NCBI GenBank assembly: GCA_022867625.1 | Contig: JALIFM010000010.1 | Coordinates: 21,398 to 85,397 of the forward strand | Length of the DNA: 64,000 nt | Direction: 5' to 3' | Origin: Lachnospiraceae bacterium NSJ-143 | GTDB taxonomy: Bacteria > Bacillota > Clostridia > Lachnospirales > Anaerotignaceae | In this document: piece by piece, positions 43,394-53,676 of the stretch | How the letters are laid out: every line of letters begins with the position of its first letter | How positions within the stretch are numbered: the first letter of the stretch is position 1 | Program-made: the position numbers and the translations under genes | Notes under the pieces: model-generated | Seen by the model: only the letters and a program-made list of their open reading frames with translations | The model's database searches: none | What the model was told of the DNA's origin: nothing

Positions 43394-44047
43394 TTAAAAC
43401 AAGCCGGTTATTTCCTGCGGCGTATCAACAACCAAAATTGCGCCGGCGTTTTCAAGCTCCTGCCTCGTTCCATAACCAAATGTCACGCCTATTGTCTTAA
43501 CTCCTACCCTGTCTGCGCCCTCAACATCAAAATGCCTGTCGCCTACCATAACAGCTGTGTTCTTGTCCTTTACGTCCATTGAATCGAGGGTATGCTTTAT
43601 TACCTTCCACTTATCCATTCTGTCAGCCTCGTAGCTGCTTCCGCCTATAAACTCCATATATTCTGTAAGACCGAACAAATCCATAATCTGCTGCGCATAA
43701 TGCTCCGGCTTATTTGTGCAGAGCGCCATGCGCTTATTCTTTGCCTTAAGCTCCTCAAGCATAGGCACGATACCGTCAATCACCCTGTTTTCCTTCCAGC
43801 CTCTGTCTGTATAATAAACATGGTATAAATCTATGGCCTTTTCCAGCTCCTCACCCTCAAGGCCAAAATGTGTAGTAAACGAGTATGTCATAGGAGGCCC
43901 TATAAACTCCAGCAGCTCCTCCTGCGTGGGAATCCTTATGCCAAGCTCCTTACAGGCGTAGCACACGGCGTTTACTATACCGTCTATTGAATCTGTAAGC
44001 GTTCCATCCAAATCAAAAAGTATTACCTCATAATCCAGCTTATTCAT
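43394..44047 (-). CDS. HAD-family hydrolase, phosphoglycolate-phosphatase-like
   Basis: 217 residues after AAAGGA. HAD motif I FDLDGTLTDS (nucleophile Asp, about 11-20), motif II ALCTNKPEHYAQQ, and motifs III/IV KWKVIKHTL and VMVGDRHFDVEGA are intact. A helical cap of subclass I lies between motifs I and II. This group includes Gph and AHBA-type phosphatases, so it dephosphorylates a small phosphate metabolite; the substrate is uncertain. Followed by the 51-residue gene in the same transcript. Confidence 0.88.
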   Translation of the reverse strand: MNKLDYEVILFDLDGTLTDSIDGIVNAVCYACKELGIRIPTQEELLEFIGPPMTYSFTTHFGLEGEELEKAIDLYHVYYTDRGWKENRVIDGIVPMLEELKAKNKRMALCTNKPEHYAQQIMDLFGLTEYMEFIGGSSYEADRMDKWKVIKHTLDSMDVKDKNTAVMVGDRHFDVEGADRVGVKTIGVTFGYGTRQELENAGAILVVDTPQEITGLF

Positions 44048-44220
44048 TCCGCCAAAAGTCCTTTCATGTTAAATAAACCAAGCCCATACCACTATTATGG
44101 TACAGGCCCGGGCATATTATTTTAAAAATATTGCGTTTACGCAAAATCATAGCCTTTTAAGCATAAAGTATTCAAAAATGCGCGAAAAAGTAAATGTTTT
44201 TCAAATACAGACATGCTATT

Positions 44221-44260
44221 CAAAAAACGGTATCGACCGCAAGCGGAAAATACCGTTTTA
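44221..44260 (-). terminator. Terminator after lysS
   Basis: AAAACGGTAT / ATACCGTTTT stem; on the minus strand it ends in TTTTTTG. Confidence 0.75.
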
Positions 44261-44269
44261 TACTGCTGA

Positions 44270-45781
44270 TTATTTATCCAGCGGCCTCATTGTAGGGAAA
44301 AGTATTACATCCCTTATTGATGTCTGTTCTGTAAGGAGCATAACAAACCTGTCTATGCCAACACCAAGCCCGCCTGTTGGAGGCATTCCATACTCAAGGG
44401 CTGTCATAAAGTCCTCGTCAATCATATTGGCTTCGTCGTCGCCTGCTGCCCTCATAGCCTCCTGGTGCTCAAAGCGCTTCCTCTGGTCTATAGGGTCATT
44501 GAGCTCTGAATATGCGTTGCCGTACTCACGCCCCACAATAAAAAGCTCAAACCTCTCCGTAAACTCCGGCTTGTCAGGCTTGCGCTTTGTAAGCGGCGAA
44601 ACCTCTACAGGATAGTCCATAATAAATGTCGGCTCAACAATATTCTTTTCAACAAACTCCTCAAAGAAAAGGTTGATTATATCACCCTTGGCATGCCTGT
44701 CCTCAAACTCAACGCCCTTCTCCTTCGCAATCCGTTTTGCTTCCTCTGTATCCTTAACCTGGTCAAAGTCAACGCCCGAAAACTTCTTAACCGCATCCAC
44801 CATTGTCATGCGGTTGAATGTCTTTCCGAGGTCAATCTCATGTCCGCCGTATGTCACAGTAGTCCTGCCGTTTACGCGCCTTGCCACCTCACGGAACAGT
44901 TCCTCTGTAATATCCATCATTCCGTTGTAGTCTGTGTATGCCTGATAAAGCTCCATAAGCGTAAACTCAGGGTTATGCCTTAAATCTATGCCCTCGTTTC
45001 TGAAAACCCTGCCTATCTCATAAACCCTCTCAAATCCTCCGACAATAAGCCTTTTTAACGGAAGTTCAAGGGCTATACGGCAGTACATGTCTATATCAAG
45101 TGCGTTGTGATGTGTAATGAAAGGCCTTGCCGCAGCACCTCCCGGTATAGTCTGAAGCACAGGTGTCTCAACCTCAAGGAAGCCTTTTTCGTCAAGCACA
45201 TTCCTTATTTCCTTTATAATAGCGCTCCTTTTGAGGAATACATCCTTAATTTCCGGGTTTACTATAACATCCATATACCTCTGGCGGTATCTGAGTTCCT
45301 GGTCTTTGAGGCCGTGGAATTTTTCAGGCAGTATCTGAAGGCTCTTTGACAAAAGCACAACTTCCTGTGCATGCACAGAAATCTCACCCATTTTTGTTCT
45401 GAACACAAATCCCTTTATGCCCACAATATCGCCTATGTCAAACTTTTTAAAATCGGCATAGCTTTCTTCGCCGATATCGTTTTTGCTTACATATGCCTGA
45501 ATCCTGCCTGTCCTGTCCTGAACATTGCAGAAGCTTGCCTTGCCCATAACACGCTTTGCCATAAGGCGGCCGGCTATAACAACATTTTTGCCCTCATAGC
45601 CCTCAAAATCATTTAATATATCTGTACTGTGTGTATCCACAGGATATTTTACAATCTTAAACGGGTCCTTGCCCTCTGACTGGAGCTTGTCAAGCTTTTC
45701 CCTTCTGACTTTAAGAAGCGCGCTCAGTTCCTCCTGGCTTACCTGTGTATTTTCAGAATTTTCATTTGTATTCTGCGCCAC
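44270..45781 (-). CDS. lysS: Lysyl-tRNA synthetase (class II)
   Basis: 503 residues from a GTG start after AGGAGG. The N-terminal OB-fold anticodon domain (about 60-165: [19 protein letters not shown]) precedes the class II core with motif 2 [16 protein letters not shown] (about 267) and motif 3 [15 protein letters not shown] (about 472). It charges tRNA-Lys, one gene for which lies in this window. It starts 13 bp after greA in the conserved greA-lysS order; no T-box is seen before it. Confidence 0.97.
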   Translation of the reverse strand: MAQNTNENSENTQVSQEELSALLKVRREKLDKLQSEGKDPFKIVKYPVDTHSTDILNDFEGYEGKNVVIAGRLMAKRVMGKASFCNVQDRTGRIQAYVSKNDIGEESYADFKKFDIGDIVGIKGFVFRTKMGEISVHAQEVVLLSKSLQILPEKFHGLKDQELRYRQRYMDVIVNPEIKDVFLKRSAIIKEIRNVLDEKGFLEVETPVLQTIPGGAAARPFITHHNALDIDMYCRIALELPLKRLIVGGFERVYEIGRVFRNEGIDLRHNPEFTLMELYQAYTDYNGMMDITEELFREVARRVNGRTTVTYGGHEIDLGKTFNRMTMVDAVKKFSGVDFDQVKDTEEAKRIAKEKGVEFEDRHAKGDIINLFFEEFVEKNIVEPTFIMDYPVEVSPLTKRKPDKPEFTERFELFIVGREYGNAYSELNDPIDQRKRFEHQEAMRAAGDDEANMIDEDFMTALEYGMPPTGGLGVGIDRFVMLLTEQTSIRDVILFPTMRPLDK

Positions 45782-45794
45782 TTTTACTTCCTCC

Positions 45795-46271
45795 TTATTT
45801 GCTTATATCCAATACCCTAAACATAATCTCGCCGTCGGGCGTTTCTATTGTAATCTCATCGCCTATTTTATGGCCCAAAAGCCCTCTGCCAACAGGTGAT
45901 TCATTAGAAATTTTATTTTCCATAGGGTCAGCCTCTGCTGAGCCTACAATAGTGTAGAGCACTTCCTCATCAAAGTCGTTGTCGTATACCTTAACCCTGC
46001 TTCCAACGCTTATAATGTCCGAGCTTACTTCCTCATCGTCAATTACCTCTGCGTTTCTGAGCATTTTTTCAAGGACAGCTATCCTTGACTCAATCTCACC
46101 CTGCTCCTCTTTGGCTGCGTCATACTCGGCGTTCTCCGAAAGGTCGCCCTGACCTCTGGCTTCCTTGATTTTTTCAGCGACTTCCTTACGCCTTACGGTC
46201 TTTAACTCCTCAAGCTCGTCCTCCATCTTTTTGAGGCCTTCATATGTTAAAACAACTTTCTTTTCTGGCAC
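45795..46271 (-). CDS. greA: Transcription elongation factor GreA
   Basis: 158 residues from a GTG start. The N-terminal coiled coil (about 8-75, with the acidic tip [16 protein letters not shown] that enters the RNA polymerase channel) precedes the C-terminal FKBP-like domain ([35 protein letters not shown]). It stimulates RNA cleavage by stalled polymerase. Start with AAGGAG. Co-transcribed with lysS. Confidence 0.97.
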   Translation of the reverse strand: MPEKKVVLTYEGLKKMEDELEELKTVRRKEVAEKIKEARGQGDLSENAEYDAAKEEQGEIESRIAVLEKMLRNAEVIDDEEVSSDIISVGSRVKVYDNDFDEEVLYTIVGSAEADPMENKISNESPVGRGLLGHKIGDEITIETPDGEIMFRVLDISK

Positions 46272-46522
46272 CGAAAACAGCTCCTTCTTATATCAATATT
46301 ATAAAAATCAATTTCCAGTTTTAAACAGCAAAAAATTACAGCGCCCCCAAATCCGGAGTACGCCCAAAGCGGTCTGCGTATATAAAACACAGTTATTGCC
46401 GTTTTATTAACTTGCTTTATATCCAGCAGCCGAATTATTTAAACCCAGTGCTTTAATAATCTGTATAAGCTTCCTTTACGGCCGCTTTATTGCGGATATT
46501 ATACAATAGGCGGCCTTTAAAG

Positions 46523-47449
46523 TCAACTTTTAACTTCCCCTCCGGTAAAATTAAAGCCGGATTCAATATCTATACCTAAAGAGCCCAAAAATTTTCCGGC
46601 TCTCTCAAATCTGTTAAAAGTAAACCCATCAGATATCATTTCCCTGAATGCCGGATTTATTACGAAAAGGGCAGCCTGCGCATCTTCCGGTGAAATATTC
46701 CTTTCGCCCACTTTAAGCCTGAAGCCCCGCACAACACACATATCCTTCCTTAAACGGTACAGCCTGTTTGTATTTTTCCTGTCCTTAACCATATCTATGT
46801 AAACAGAATTTTTAGCAAAACAGTTTATAACGCCGCCGCCCTTATTTAGGTTTATTATAATATCAGCCTTTGCCATAAATGGGCTGTTTTCCGCCGAAAA
46901 TGTTCCCACACACAGACCGGTTCGCTCAAATATTTCGCTTAAAACAGGCTTGAGCTTATCAGCCCTCAGTGTATAAAGCCACAGCTTTGACGCTTTTTTT
47001 GACAGGGCGTATAAAAGTATGCAGGTCAGGTCGTTTCCACCGTCCCTTATAGCTATATCAGCCTCGTCAAGTCCAAGACCTCTGGCTTTGCAGGCCATAC
47101 CTGCTATCCTTTCAGCTTCGGCACACAAAAGCCCTGCTCCGTCCGATATATTTATTCCGTATGGCAGCCCAATCCCGTCCTGCACCGAAAACACTTCGGC
47201 CCCCATGCCTTTCAGGTCCTCCACTGTTTTACTGATATATTTTTCAGCAAGCTCAAAATCAGCCTCGCCCTTCTCAAATGGAAGCCTTGCAGCTACCGCT
47301 TCTGCCGACAGAAGGCTGAAGCGCGTGTACTGCCTTTTATATATATTTAAATAGTAAAATCTTCTCATAAGCGCCGGAAGCCTGTCATACACACTGTATA
47401 CATGTCTGTTTTCATACTGCTTTGCAAAACAGATTTTTGCGAATTTCAT
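46523..47449 (-). CDS. Unrecognised Rossmann-like protein in the dusB-greA interval
   Basis: 308 residues from the ATG at 47449, 7 nt after AGGTGG; the ATG two codons earlier is too close to the site. The first 60 residues are basic and aromatic (MRRFYYLNIYKRQYTRFS). Residues 85-235 alternate helix and strand in a Rossmann-like manner (DIAIRDGGNDLTCILLYALSK; KLWLYTLRADKLKPVLSEI; KADIIINLNKGGGVI). No catalytic signature recognised. It starts 44 bp after dusB and is probably in its operon. In many Clostridia this area holds other genes; function unknown. Confidence 0.65.
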   Translation of the reverse strand: MKFAKICFAKQYENRHVYSVYDRLPALMRRFYYLNIYKRQYTRFSLLSAEAVAARLPFEKGEADFELAEKYISKTVEDLKGMGAEVFSVQDGIGLPYGINISDGAGLLCAEAERIAGMACKARGLGLDEADIAIRDGGNDLTCILLYALSKKASKLWLYTLRADKLKPVLSEIFERTGLCVGTFSAENSPFMAKADIIINLNKGGGVINCFAKNSVYIDMVKDRKNTNRLYRLRKDMCVVRGFRLKVGERNISPEDAQAALFVINPAFREMISDGFTFNRFERAGKFLGSLGIDIESGFNFTGGEVKS

Positions 47450-47493
47450 AAGCATGCCACCTTTCTGTTAAAGTGTATGCTTATCCCCGCAAA

Positions 47494-48456
47494 TCATATT
47501 CCCAGAAAATACCTGTCCACAAGAATTTTAATATCTTCCATATTCATAACGGTGTTGATTTCCGCTCTCATAGCCGAAGCCTGCGGCAGACCCTTTGTGT
47601 AATAGCCCAAATGCCTGCGCATTTCCCTTACACCAATATACTCGCCTTTAAAATCAATAAGCATCCGGGCGTGCCTTATTACGGTCTGGGCTTTCTGGCT
47701 GCGCGAAGGCTCCGGCAGCAGCTCACCTGTATTTATAAAATGTGTTACCCTCTCAAATATCCACGGGTTGCCCTCAGCCGCCCTTCCTATCATAACAGCG
47801 TCGCAGCCTGTAGAGTCGAGCATGGCCCTAGCAGTCTCAGGCGAAACAATGTCGCCGTTACCTATAACAGGTATATTAAGAGCACTCTTTACATCTTTTA
47901 TAATTTCCCAGTCGGCTTTGCCGCTGTAAAACTGCGGCCTTGTCCTGCCGTGTACAGTAACTGCGCTTGCGCCGCCCCTCTGAGCCGCAAGAGCGATTTC
48001 CACTGCATTTATGTTATCATCATCGTAGCCCTTGCGAATTTTTACAGTAACAGGCTTTTTTTGCGATGAGACTATGGCTGACACTATTTCCTCCACAAGC
48101 TCCGGACTTTGCATAAGCGCGCTTCCATCGCCGTTTTTAACAATCTTTGGCGCCGGGCAGCCCATATTTACATCTATAATATCAAATGGCATATCCTCAA
48201 TTCGCTTAGCCATTTTGCCCATTATTTCAGGTTCAGAACCAAAAAGCTGTACAGCATAGGGCCTGCAACCCTCGTCACAGTCCATAAGCTTTTCAGTATT
48301 GGCGCTGTTATAAAACAGCCCCTTGGCGCTGACCATTTCTGAATATACCAGACCGCAGCCCATTTCCATACAGATAGTCCTGTACGGCTTATCTGTTACA
48401 CCAGCCATTGGTGCCATAAAAACATTGTTTTTAATCTCTACATTACCTATATACAT
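47494..48456 (-). CDS. dusB: tRNA-dihydrouridine synthase
   Basis: 320 residues from the ATG at 48456 (AGAGG 7 nt upstream); the longer open frame is not needed. FMN barrel start NNVFMAPMAGVTDKPYR, active-site Cys in DVNMGCPAPKIVKNGDGSAL (about 100), then the conserved VTVHGRTRPQFYSGKADW and the FMN loop VIGNGDIVSPETA. The C-terminal helical domain (REMRRHLGYYTKGLP) binds tRNA. It reduces uridines in tRNA D-loops. It lies between the unknown gene at 48474 and the unknown gene at 46523 in a birA-led operon. Confidence 0.95.
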   Translation of the reverse strand: MYIGNVEIKNNVFMAPMAGVTDKPYRTICMEMGCGLVYSEMVSAKGLFYNSANTEKLMDCDEGCRPYAVQLFGSEPEIMGKMAKRIEDMPFDIIDVNMGCPAPKIVKNGDGSALMQSPELVEEIVSAIVSSQKKPVTVKIRKGYDDDNINAVEIALAAQRGGASAVTVHGRTRPQFYSGKADWEIIKDVKSALNIPVIGNGDIVSPETARAMLDSTGCDAVMIGRAAEGNPWIFERVTHFINTGELLPEPSRSQKAQTVIRHARMLIDFKGEYIGVREMRRHLGYYTKGLPQASAMRAEINTVMNMEDIKILVDRYFLGI

Positions 48457-48473
48457 ACCAGAACCTCTAACTG

Positions 48474-48839
48474 TCACACATCGACTCTGCCGTTTTTGAG
48501 CAGCTGCTCTTTTACTTTTTCCCCATCCGGGGTTTTGTAAATCAAATACCATATTTTAAGCGCTTTCAAAAGCTCCGCCTTCTCACGCCTTATATTCTTT
48601 ATCTCAAGCTCAGCGCCTATATCGTCAAAATCTATTGTGCCCTCGCTTTTTACTATGTCAAAATATACATTTCCGTCCTCAAAAAATCCCATAACAAATG
48701 TACACATCAATTTTTGAGCCACAACAACGCATACAGTCTGCACCTCGGCTTTTATACCGTCCGGCAGCATTGAAAATTCCGGCTCAAGAAAATATTTCTG
48801 CTTCTCAAATGAAGCGGCGGCCATAATAATTTTTTCCAA
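48474..48839 (-). CDS. Small unrecognised protein between birA and dusB
   Basis: 121 residues from a TTG start that follows AAGGGGTG and lies next to the birA stop; an ATG five codons later is an alternative. The sequence VQTVCVVVAQKLMCTFVMGFFEDGNVYFDIV suggests strands, then a basic helix (NIRREKAELLKALKIWYLIYKTPDGEKV). I recall a DUF family of this type in Lachnospiraceae at the same position. No function known; it is tightly packed with its neighbours. Confidence 0.7.
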   Translation of the reverse strand: MEKIIMAAASFEKQKYFLEPEFSMLPDGIKAEVQTVCVVVAQKLMCTFVMGFFEDGNVYFDIVKSEGTIDFDDIGAELEIKNIRREKAELLKALKIWYLIYKTPDGEKVKEQLLKNGRVDV

Positions 48840-49802
48840 TCAATACACACCCCTTACAGAAACCTCTCCTGAAAAAACGGCTGTTTTTTCTCCGTTATCC
48901 TTCAATACAATCAGCTCTCCGTCATCATCAACACCGACAGCGGTTGCCTCAAATTCACCGCTCCTGTTTATTATCCTGACACGTTTGCCTGTGTTTACAC
49001 AGTATTTTTCATATTCGGACCTGAAAGCGGAAAATCCATATTCAGCAAATACACTGTATATACTGTCGAACCTGGTTAAAACCGACTTTGCCACAGGGCT
49101 TCTCTTAAACTCCCTGCCGGCTATACAGTACAAAGACGAGGCCTTTTTGCTTATTTCCTCCGGAAACTCCCTTGTATTTATATTTATACCTATGCCCACA
49201 ACAACAAAATCCACCTTTTGCAGCTGTCCGCTCATTTCCGTCAGTATCCCGCATATTTTCCTGCCGTCCACAACTATATCGTTAGGCCATTTTATAAGGG
49301 CGTCTATGCCAAAATCCTCCCTCAGGGCAAGGCATACGGCAAGTCCGGCACACAGAGTTATTGACGAAAGCCTTGCAGGGCTTATATCCGGTCTCAGCAG
49401 TACCGACATATAAACGCCCTCGCCGTTGCGGCTGCTCCATGCCCTGCCCAAACGGCCCTTGCCGCCGGTCTGGTTATCAGCAACTACCACAATACCTTCT
49501 TTTTCTCCCGAATAGCCAAGCTTCTTGCATTCCTCATTTGTAGATACAACCTCGTCAAAGCATATAACCTCCGAACCTATAACACAGTCCGTTTTTATCT
49601 CTGACGAATTTATAACATCCCCAACACCATTTATTTTATAGCCGCGGTTTGTGACAGCGTCTATTTTATATCCGTCATTTCTCAAAGCCCGTATTTCCTT
49701 CCACACAGCAGAACGTGAAACCCCGAGTATCTCTCCAAGCTTTTCGCCGGATACATAGTCCTCCGATGTTTTAAGATAGTCCAGAAGCTTTTCTTTAAGC
49801 AA
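48840..49802 (-). CDS. birA: Bifunctional biotin-protein ligase / biotin operon repressor
   Basis: 320 residues from a TTG start after GGTGAG. The N-terminal helix-turn-helix (about 15-60: SGEKLGEILGVSRSAVWKEI) makes it the repressor-type BirA. The ligase core follows with DNQTGGKGRLGRAW (biotinyl-AMP loop, about 110), KWPNDIVVDGRKICGIL (about 168) and VGIGININ. The C-terminal SH3-like domain closes it. It attaches biotin to carboxylase carriers. First gene of a tight run with the unknown gene and dusB. Confidence 0.95.
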   Translation of the reverse strand: MLKEKLLDYLKTSEDYVSGEKLGEILGVSRSAVWKEIRALRNDGYKIDAVTNRGYKINGVGDVINSSEIKTDCVIGSEVICFDEVVSTNEECKKLGYSGEKEGIVVVADNQTGGKGRLGRAWSSRNGEGVYMSVLLRPDISPARLSSITLCAGLAVCLALREDFGIDALIKWPNDIVVDGRKICGILTEMSGQLQKVDFVVVGIGININTREFPEEISKKASSLYCIAGREFKRSPVAKSVLTRFDSIYSVFAEYGFSAFRSEYEKYCVNTGKRVRIINRSGEFEATAVGVDDDGELIVLKDNGEKTAVFSGEVSVRGVY

Positions 49803-49919
49803 TAAAACTCACCGCCTCAAAATATTAATTTAATACTGCGCCATACCGCCGGTCAAAGGTATTAAAACAATACCGTCGCCGTATTTGCAGGCAAGCTTAT
49901 TTTCAGCCATATCAAAAAC

Positions 49920-49945
49920 AAGCCGCAGGTATACCTGCGGCTGAG
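49920..49945 (-). terminator. Terminator after argF
   Basis: A 22-nt perfect palindrome (49921-49942); the minus strand continues TTGTTTTTG. It folds with a short loop if the central pairs open. Confidence 0.7.
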
Positions 49946-49955
49946 TTTTAAACTC

Positions 49956-50900
49956 TTAATCTCCAAGGGTTGCAACCATTACTGCCTTTATAGTGTGCAT
50001 ACGGTTTTCGGCCTCATCAAACACCACCGATGATTCCGATTCTATAACATCCTCTGTTACCTCGTTGCCTCTTACAGCCGGAAGGCAGTGCATAAATATT
50101 GTGCCTGTCTTTCCTGTAAGCGACATAAGCCTGCTGTTAACCTGATAAGGTTTAAGCAGAGCCTTTCTCTCCTGTGTTTTGGCTTCCTCGCCCATGGAAA
50201 CCCATACGTCTGTATAAACAACATCCGCGTTCTTTACAGCTTCCTCCGGGCTTGATGTTATATTAATCATACAGCCGCTTTCCCTGGCATATGTACGGCA
50301 GAGCCCCACAAGCCCTTCATCTGGAAAAAGGCTTTCCGGAGATGCCACAGTGAAGTTTACCCCCATCTTTGCACAGCCTATCATAAGGGCGTTTGACATA
50401 TTGTTTCTTCCATCGCCGCAGTAAACAAAATTAAGCCCTTTAATGCGTCCGAATTTTTCCTTCATTGTCATAAAGTCGGCGAGAACCTGTGTCGGGTGGT
50501 CTTCGTCTGTAAGGCCGTTCCACACGGGAACTTTGCTGTAGCGCGCAAGCTTTTCAACTGTATCCTGAGAAAATCCCCTGAATTCTATGCCGTCAAACAT
50601 TCTTCCGAGCACCCTTGCCGTATCCTCTACTGTTTCCTTGTAGCCAAGCTGGATATCATTTTTACTGAGGTACTCCGGGTGTGCGCCCTCGTCAACAGCA
50701 CCTATTGTAAACGAACAGCGTGTGCGTGTTGACGGTTTTTCAAATATAAGCGCTACGTTCTTATGCTTAAGGTGATTTTCAAATATTCCGGCCTTTTTTT
50801 TCTTTTTAAGGTCAATGGCAAGGTCAACCAAATACTCTATTTCCTCGGCAGTATAGTCCTTCAGTGTAAGAAAGCTTCTGCCTTTAAGATTTACTGACAT
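49956..50900 (-). CDS. argF: Ornithine carbamoyltransferase
   Basis: 314 residues. The carbamoyl-phosphate motif [11 protein letters not shown] (about 54), [12 protein letters not shown] (about 138), DVWVSMGEE and the ornithine motif HCLPA (about 270) identify an ornithine and not an aspartate enzyme. It makes citrulline from ornithine and carbamoyl phosphate, in arginine synthesis or, reversed, in arginine breakdown. Start with GGGGGAA. It follows the thioesterase gene by 30 bp; no other arg genes are near, so the direction of use is unknown. Confidence 0.95.
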   Translation of the reverse strand: MSVNLKGRSFLTLKDYTAEEIEYLVDLAIDLKKKKKAGIFENHLKHKNVALIFEKPSTRTRCSFTIGAVDEGAHPEYLSKNDIQLGYKETVEDTARVLGRMFDGIEFRGFSQDTVEKLARYSKVPVWNGLTDEDHPTQVLADFMTMKEKFGRIKGLNFVYCGDGRNNMSNALMIGCAKMGVNFTVASPESLFPDEGLVGLCRTYARESGCMINITSSPEEAVKNADVVYTDVWVSMGEEAKTQERKALLKPYQVNSRLMSLTGKTGTIFMHCLPAVRGNEVTEDVIESESSVVFDEAENRMHTIKAVMVATLGD

Positions 50901-50930
50901 CTGTAATTCCCCCGAAACTTAAATCAACTT

Positions 50931-51314
50931 TTATTTTTTAAGGTTTTCAACAAACCTGGCTACATTTACTATGGCCCTTCCGTGCGTGCCCTCGGCCACT
51001 TTGTTCCTCTCGTCGTAAACCTTCACGTTGAATGTGAGGAGCTTTCCGTTCACTTCCGCCACCTCAACGCACACACGCACCTTCATGCCAAGAGGCGTAG
51101 GAGCCATATGCTTAACATTTACAAATGTGCCTACAGTGTCATATCCTTCCGGCAGCACCTGCTGGCAGAGCTTAAGGCTGGTCTGCTCAATCCAGTTAAT
51201 CATAACAGGAGTCGCAAAAACCGGACAGTCCTTGCTGAAATGGGATGTTGTGTCATCTTTTGACACAACATATTCTACCTCGTTTGTCATACCGGCGCGA
51301 ACATTGTATTCCAT
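50931..51314 (-). CDS. Hot-dog thioesterase, fluoroacetyl-CoA-thioesterase (FlK)-like
   Basis: 127 residues from the ATG at 51314, which follows AGGA by 8 nt. The FlK-type triad seems present: the Thr in VFATPVM, the Glu in NWIEQTS and the His in TFVNVKHMAPTPLGM. The family hydrolyses short acyl-CoA thioesters; the physiological substrate here is unknown. It sits 36 bp after ftsH and 30 bp before argF. Confidence 0.82.
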   Translation of the reverse strand: MEYNVRAGMTNEVEYVVSKDDTTSHFSKDCPVFATPVMINWIEQTSLKLCQQVLPEGYDTVGTFVNVKHMAPTPLGMKVRVCVEVAEVNGKLLTFNVKVYDERNKVAEGTHGRAIVNVARFVENLKK

Positions 51315-51350
51315 TAAAATCATCCTTTCGTTTTTATATCAAAATCTTTA

Positions 51351-53288
51351 TTATTCTTTCTCAATATCCTTTTCCAGTGAAACCGCGCTTTCAGTATCAG
51401 CAACTGAATCTGCCTTTTCTAAAGAAACACTCTGTTTCGGATTCTCGGCATCAAGTATTTCCTTTGGATTTTCAAATATTTTCCTGAACTCGTCGCCTGT
51501 AAGCTTTTCCTTTTCCACAAGAGACTTTGCCGATGCGTGCAGCACGTCGATATTTTCCTTAAGAAGTCTTATAGCCTCGCTGTAGGCCGTATCCATCATC
51601 TTCTTAACTTCTTCGTCTATTGCGGCCGCAATCTCTTCGCCGTAATTTCTGGAATGCGCTATCTCACGGCCAAGGAACACCTCATCCTGGTCATCTCCAA
51701 ACTGTATAGGGCCAAGTCTGTCGCTCATACCATATTTCATAACCATGCTTCTTGCCATGGCTGTAGCCCTCTGTATATCATTGGAAGCGCCTGTAGTCAC
51801 GTCCTTAAATATAATATACTCCGCAGCCCGTCCTCCAAGGAAACTTACAATCTCCTGTTCCATGGCCTTTTTGGTTATATACATCTTATCCTCTCCCGGA
51901 AGCGGCATAGTATATCCTCCTGCCATGCCGGTAGGTATTATGGATATGCTGTGAACCGGGTCAAGCTCGCTTAAAAGCTCAAAAAGTATCGCGTGGCCGC
52001 TTTCATGGTATGCTGTTATAAGCTTTTCCTTCTCATTTATCTTTCTGGATTTCTTTTCAGTGCCTATGCCTACCTTGACAAAAGCCTTCTGAATCTCCTC
52101 CATATCAATCTTTTTCTTGCCGTCGCGCGCAGAAAGGAGCGCAGCCTCATTGAGCAGATTCTGCAAATCCGCGCCGGTAAAACCGGAAGTTGTCTTTGCC
52201 ACAACAGTTAAATCAACGTCATCTGCCAGCGGCTTGCCCTTTGCATGCACCTTAAGTATAGCCTCACGGCCTTTTACATCTGGCCTGCCCACATAAACCT
52301 GCCTGTCAAAACGCCCTGGCCTTAAAATAGCCGGGTCAAGTATATCGGCCCTGTTTGTAGCCGCAACAACAATAACGCCTTCGTTTATGCCAAAACCGTC
52401 CATCTCAACAAGGAGCTGGTTTAATGTCTGTTCCCTCTCGTCGTGTCCTCCGCCAAGGCCTGCGCCTCTGCGCCTGCCGACAGCGTCAATTTCATCTATA
52501 AACACTATACAAGGCGAATTTTTCTTGGCCTGGTCAAACAAATCCCTTACCCTTGAGGCGCCTACACCTACAAACATTTCAACAAAGTCGGAACCGGAAA
52601 TGCTGAAAAACGGAACCTTAGCCTCGCCGGCAACAGCCTTTGCAAGGAGTGTTTTACCAGTTCCCGGAGGTCCTACAAGCAGTACGCCCTTAGGTATCCT
52701 TGCACCCAAATCAAGGAATTTCTTTGAGTCCTTGAGAAATTCCACAATCTCGCTGAGTTCGGCCTTTTCCTCGTCAAGGCCGGCAACATCATCAAATGTC
52801 ACCCTGTTCTTGTCGTCGATTGTGACTTTCGCCTTGCTCTTGCCAAACGACATCATCTTTCCGCCGCCGCCCTGCATTTTCTGGAACATAAACGAGAAAA
52901 TGACAACCGCAAGTATCATCATAAGCAGAGACGGGAGTATCGAGCCAAGCATATTTGTTTTTGGAATATCCTCAACTGTAGTGTCAAGCCCGTTTTCAAT
53001 AATCTTGTTGTCAATGTAGCTTGAAAAACCGCTTAAGCTTGGAACATTGGTCTTTATTGTAGTTCCGTCATTGAGCTGTGCCGTCACTGTGCCGTAATCG
53101 CTGGCCTCTGAGTTTTTCTGAATGCTGACTTTTGACACTTCATTATTTTCAATTTTTTCAAGAAGGTCGCTGTATGTATACACCGTTGTTGTAGGCGCTA
53201 CATACCCATTATTGATAAAAGCCAGAACGCACAGGACAATAATGAATATAATGGCATACAGGCCAAAACTTTTGTAGTACTTCTTCAA
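51351..53288 (-). CDS. ftsH: ATP-dependent membrane metalloprotease FtsH
   Basis: 645 residues from a TTG start after AGGAGG. Two membrane segments (about 9-27 and 112-135) flank an extracytoplasmic domain. The AAA ATPase has Walker A GPPGTGKT (about 208), Walker [12 protein letters not shown], and the SRH region [20 protein letters not shown]. The zinc protease motif HESGH lies near 428. The tail is acidic and Ser/Glu rich. It degrades unfolded membrane proteins and regulators. It follows tilS-hpt, the order conserved in Firmicutes. Confidence 0.97.
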   Translation of the reverse strand: MKKYYKSFGLYAIIFIIVLCVLAFINNGYVAPTTTVYTYSDLLEKIENNEVSKVSIQKNSEASDYGTVTAQLNDGTTIKTNVPSLSGFSSYIDNKIIENGLDTTVEDIPKTNMLGSILPSLLMMILAVVIFSFMFQKMQGGGGKMMSFGKSKAKVTIDDKNRVTFDDVAGLDEEKAELSEIVEFLKDSKKFLDLGARIPKGVLLVGPPGTGKTLLAKAVAGEAKVPFFSISGSDFVEMFVGVGASRVRDLFDQAKKNSPCIVFIDEIDAVGRRRGAGLGGGHDEREQTLNQLLVEMDGFGINEGVIVVAATNRADILDPAILRPGRFDRQVYVGRPDVKGREAILKVHAKGKPLADDVDLTVVAKTTSGFTGADLQNLLNEAALLSARDGKKKIDMEEIQKAFVKVGIGTEKKSRKINEKEKLITAYHESGHAILFELLSELDPVHSISIIPTGMAGGYTMPLPGEDKMYITKKAMEQEIVSFLGGRAAEYIIFKDVTTGASNDIQRATAMARSMVMKYGMSDRLGPIQFGDDQDEVFLGREIAHSRNYGEEIAAAIDEEVKKMMDTAYSEAIRLLKENIDVLHASAKSLVEKEKLTGDEFRKIFENPKEILDAENPKQSVSLEKADSVADTESAVSLEKDIEKE

Positions 53289-53621
53289 CTTTCTGCCTCC
53301 TAAAGTATAATATTTTTGCCGAAATTATGGAAAACCACCTAATAAAAGCGCAATAAAAAACGGCTTATCACGGCGGTTAAGTCCTTATTCTGCCCCAAAA
53401 GCGAACAATAAACTTAAAAGTGCGCTTTCAGCCAATTAATTTAATATTTTATCATACTTGAAATGTAAATACAACTTAAATTAAAGGCCATAATTAAAAT
53501 TTAACACTCATACCGAATTATTATTCCCACAAATCCAATAATAAAAATCAAATATAAAAATATTACCCTGTCAGTCAGTTTTTCTGCTTAAAATCCATGA
53601 GCACAGACCTGTTCTGACTGC
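53289..53621. other. Intergenic region between ftsH and hpt
   Basis: AT-rich gap, likely carrying the ftsH promoter. It has a 7-bp inverted repeat CAGTCAG / CTGACTG (53573-53619) with a long loop, of uncertain meaning. No gene seen. Confidence 0.4.
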
Positions 53622-53655
53622 AAAAAAACCGCGAAATAAAAATTTCAGCGGTTTA
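53622..53655 (-). terminator. Terminator after hpt
   Basis: AAACCGC and GCGGTTT enclose a GAAAT/ATTTC helix; on the minus strand followed by a run of seven T. Confidence 0.7.
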
Positions 53656-53676
53656 ATAATTTTTACTGTATTTATT

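Noticed and set aside
45782-45794. T-box before lysS
   Set aside because: Only 13 bp separate greA and lysS, and no T-box consensus is seen before greA.
46478-46518. GGCCGC...GCGGCC inverted repeat as terminator of the 46523 gene
   Set aside because: Large loop and no T tract on the minus strand; too weak to call.
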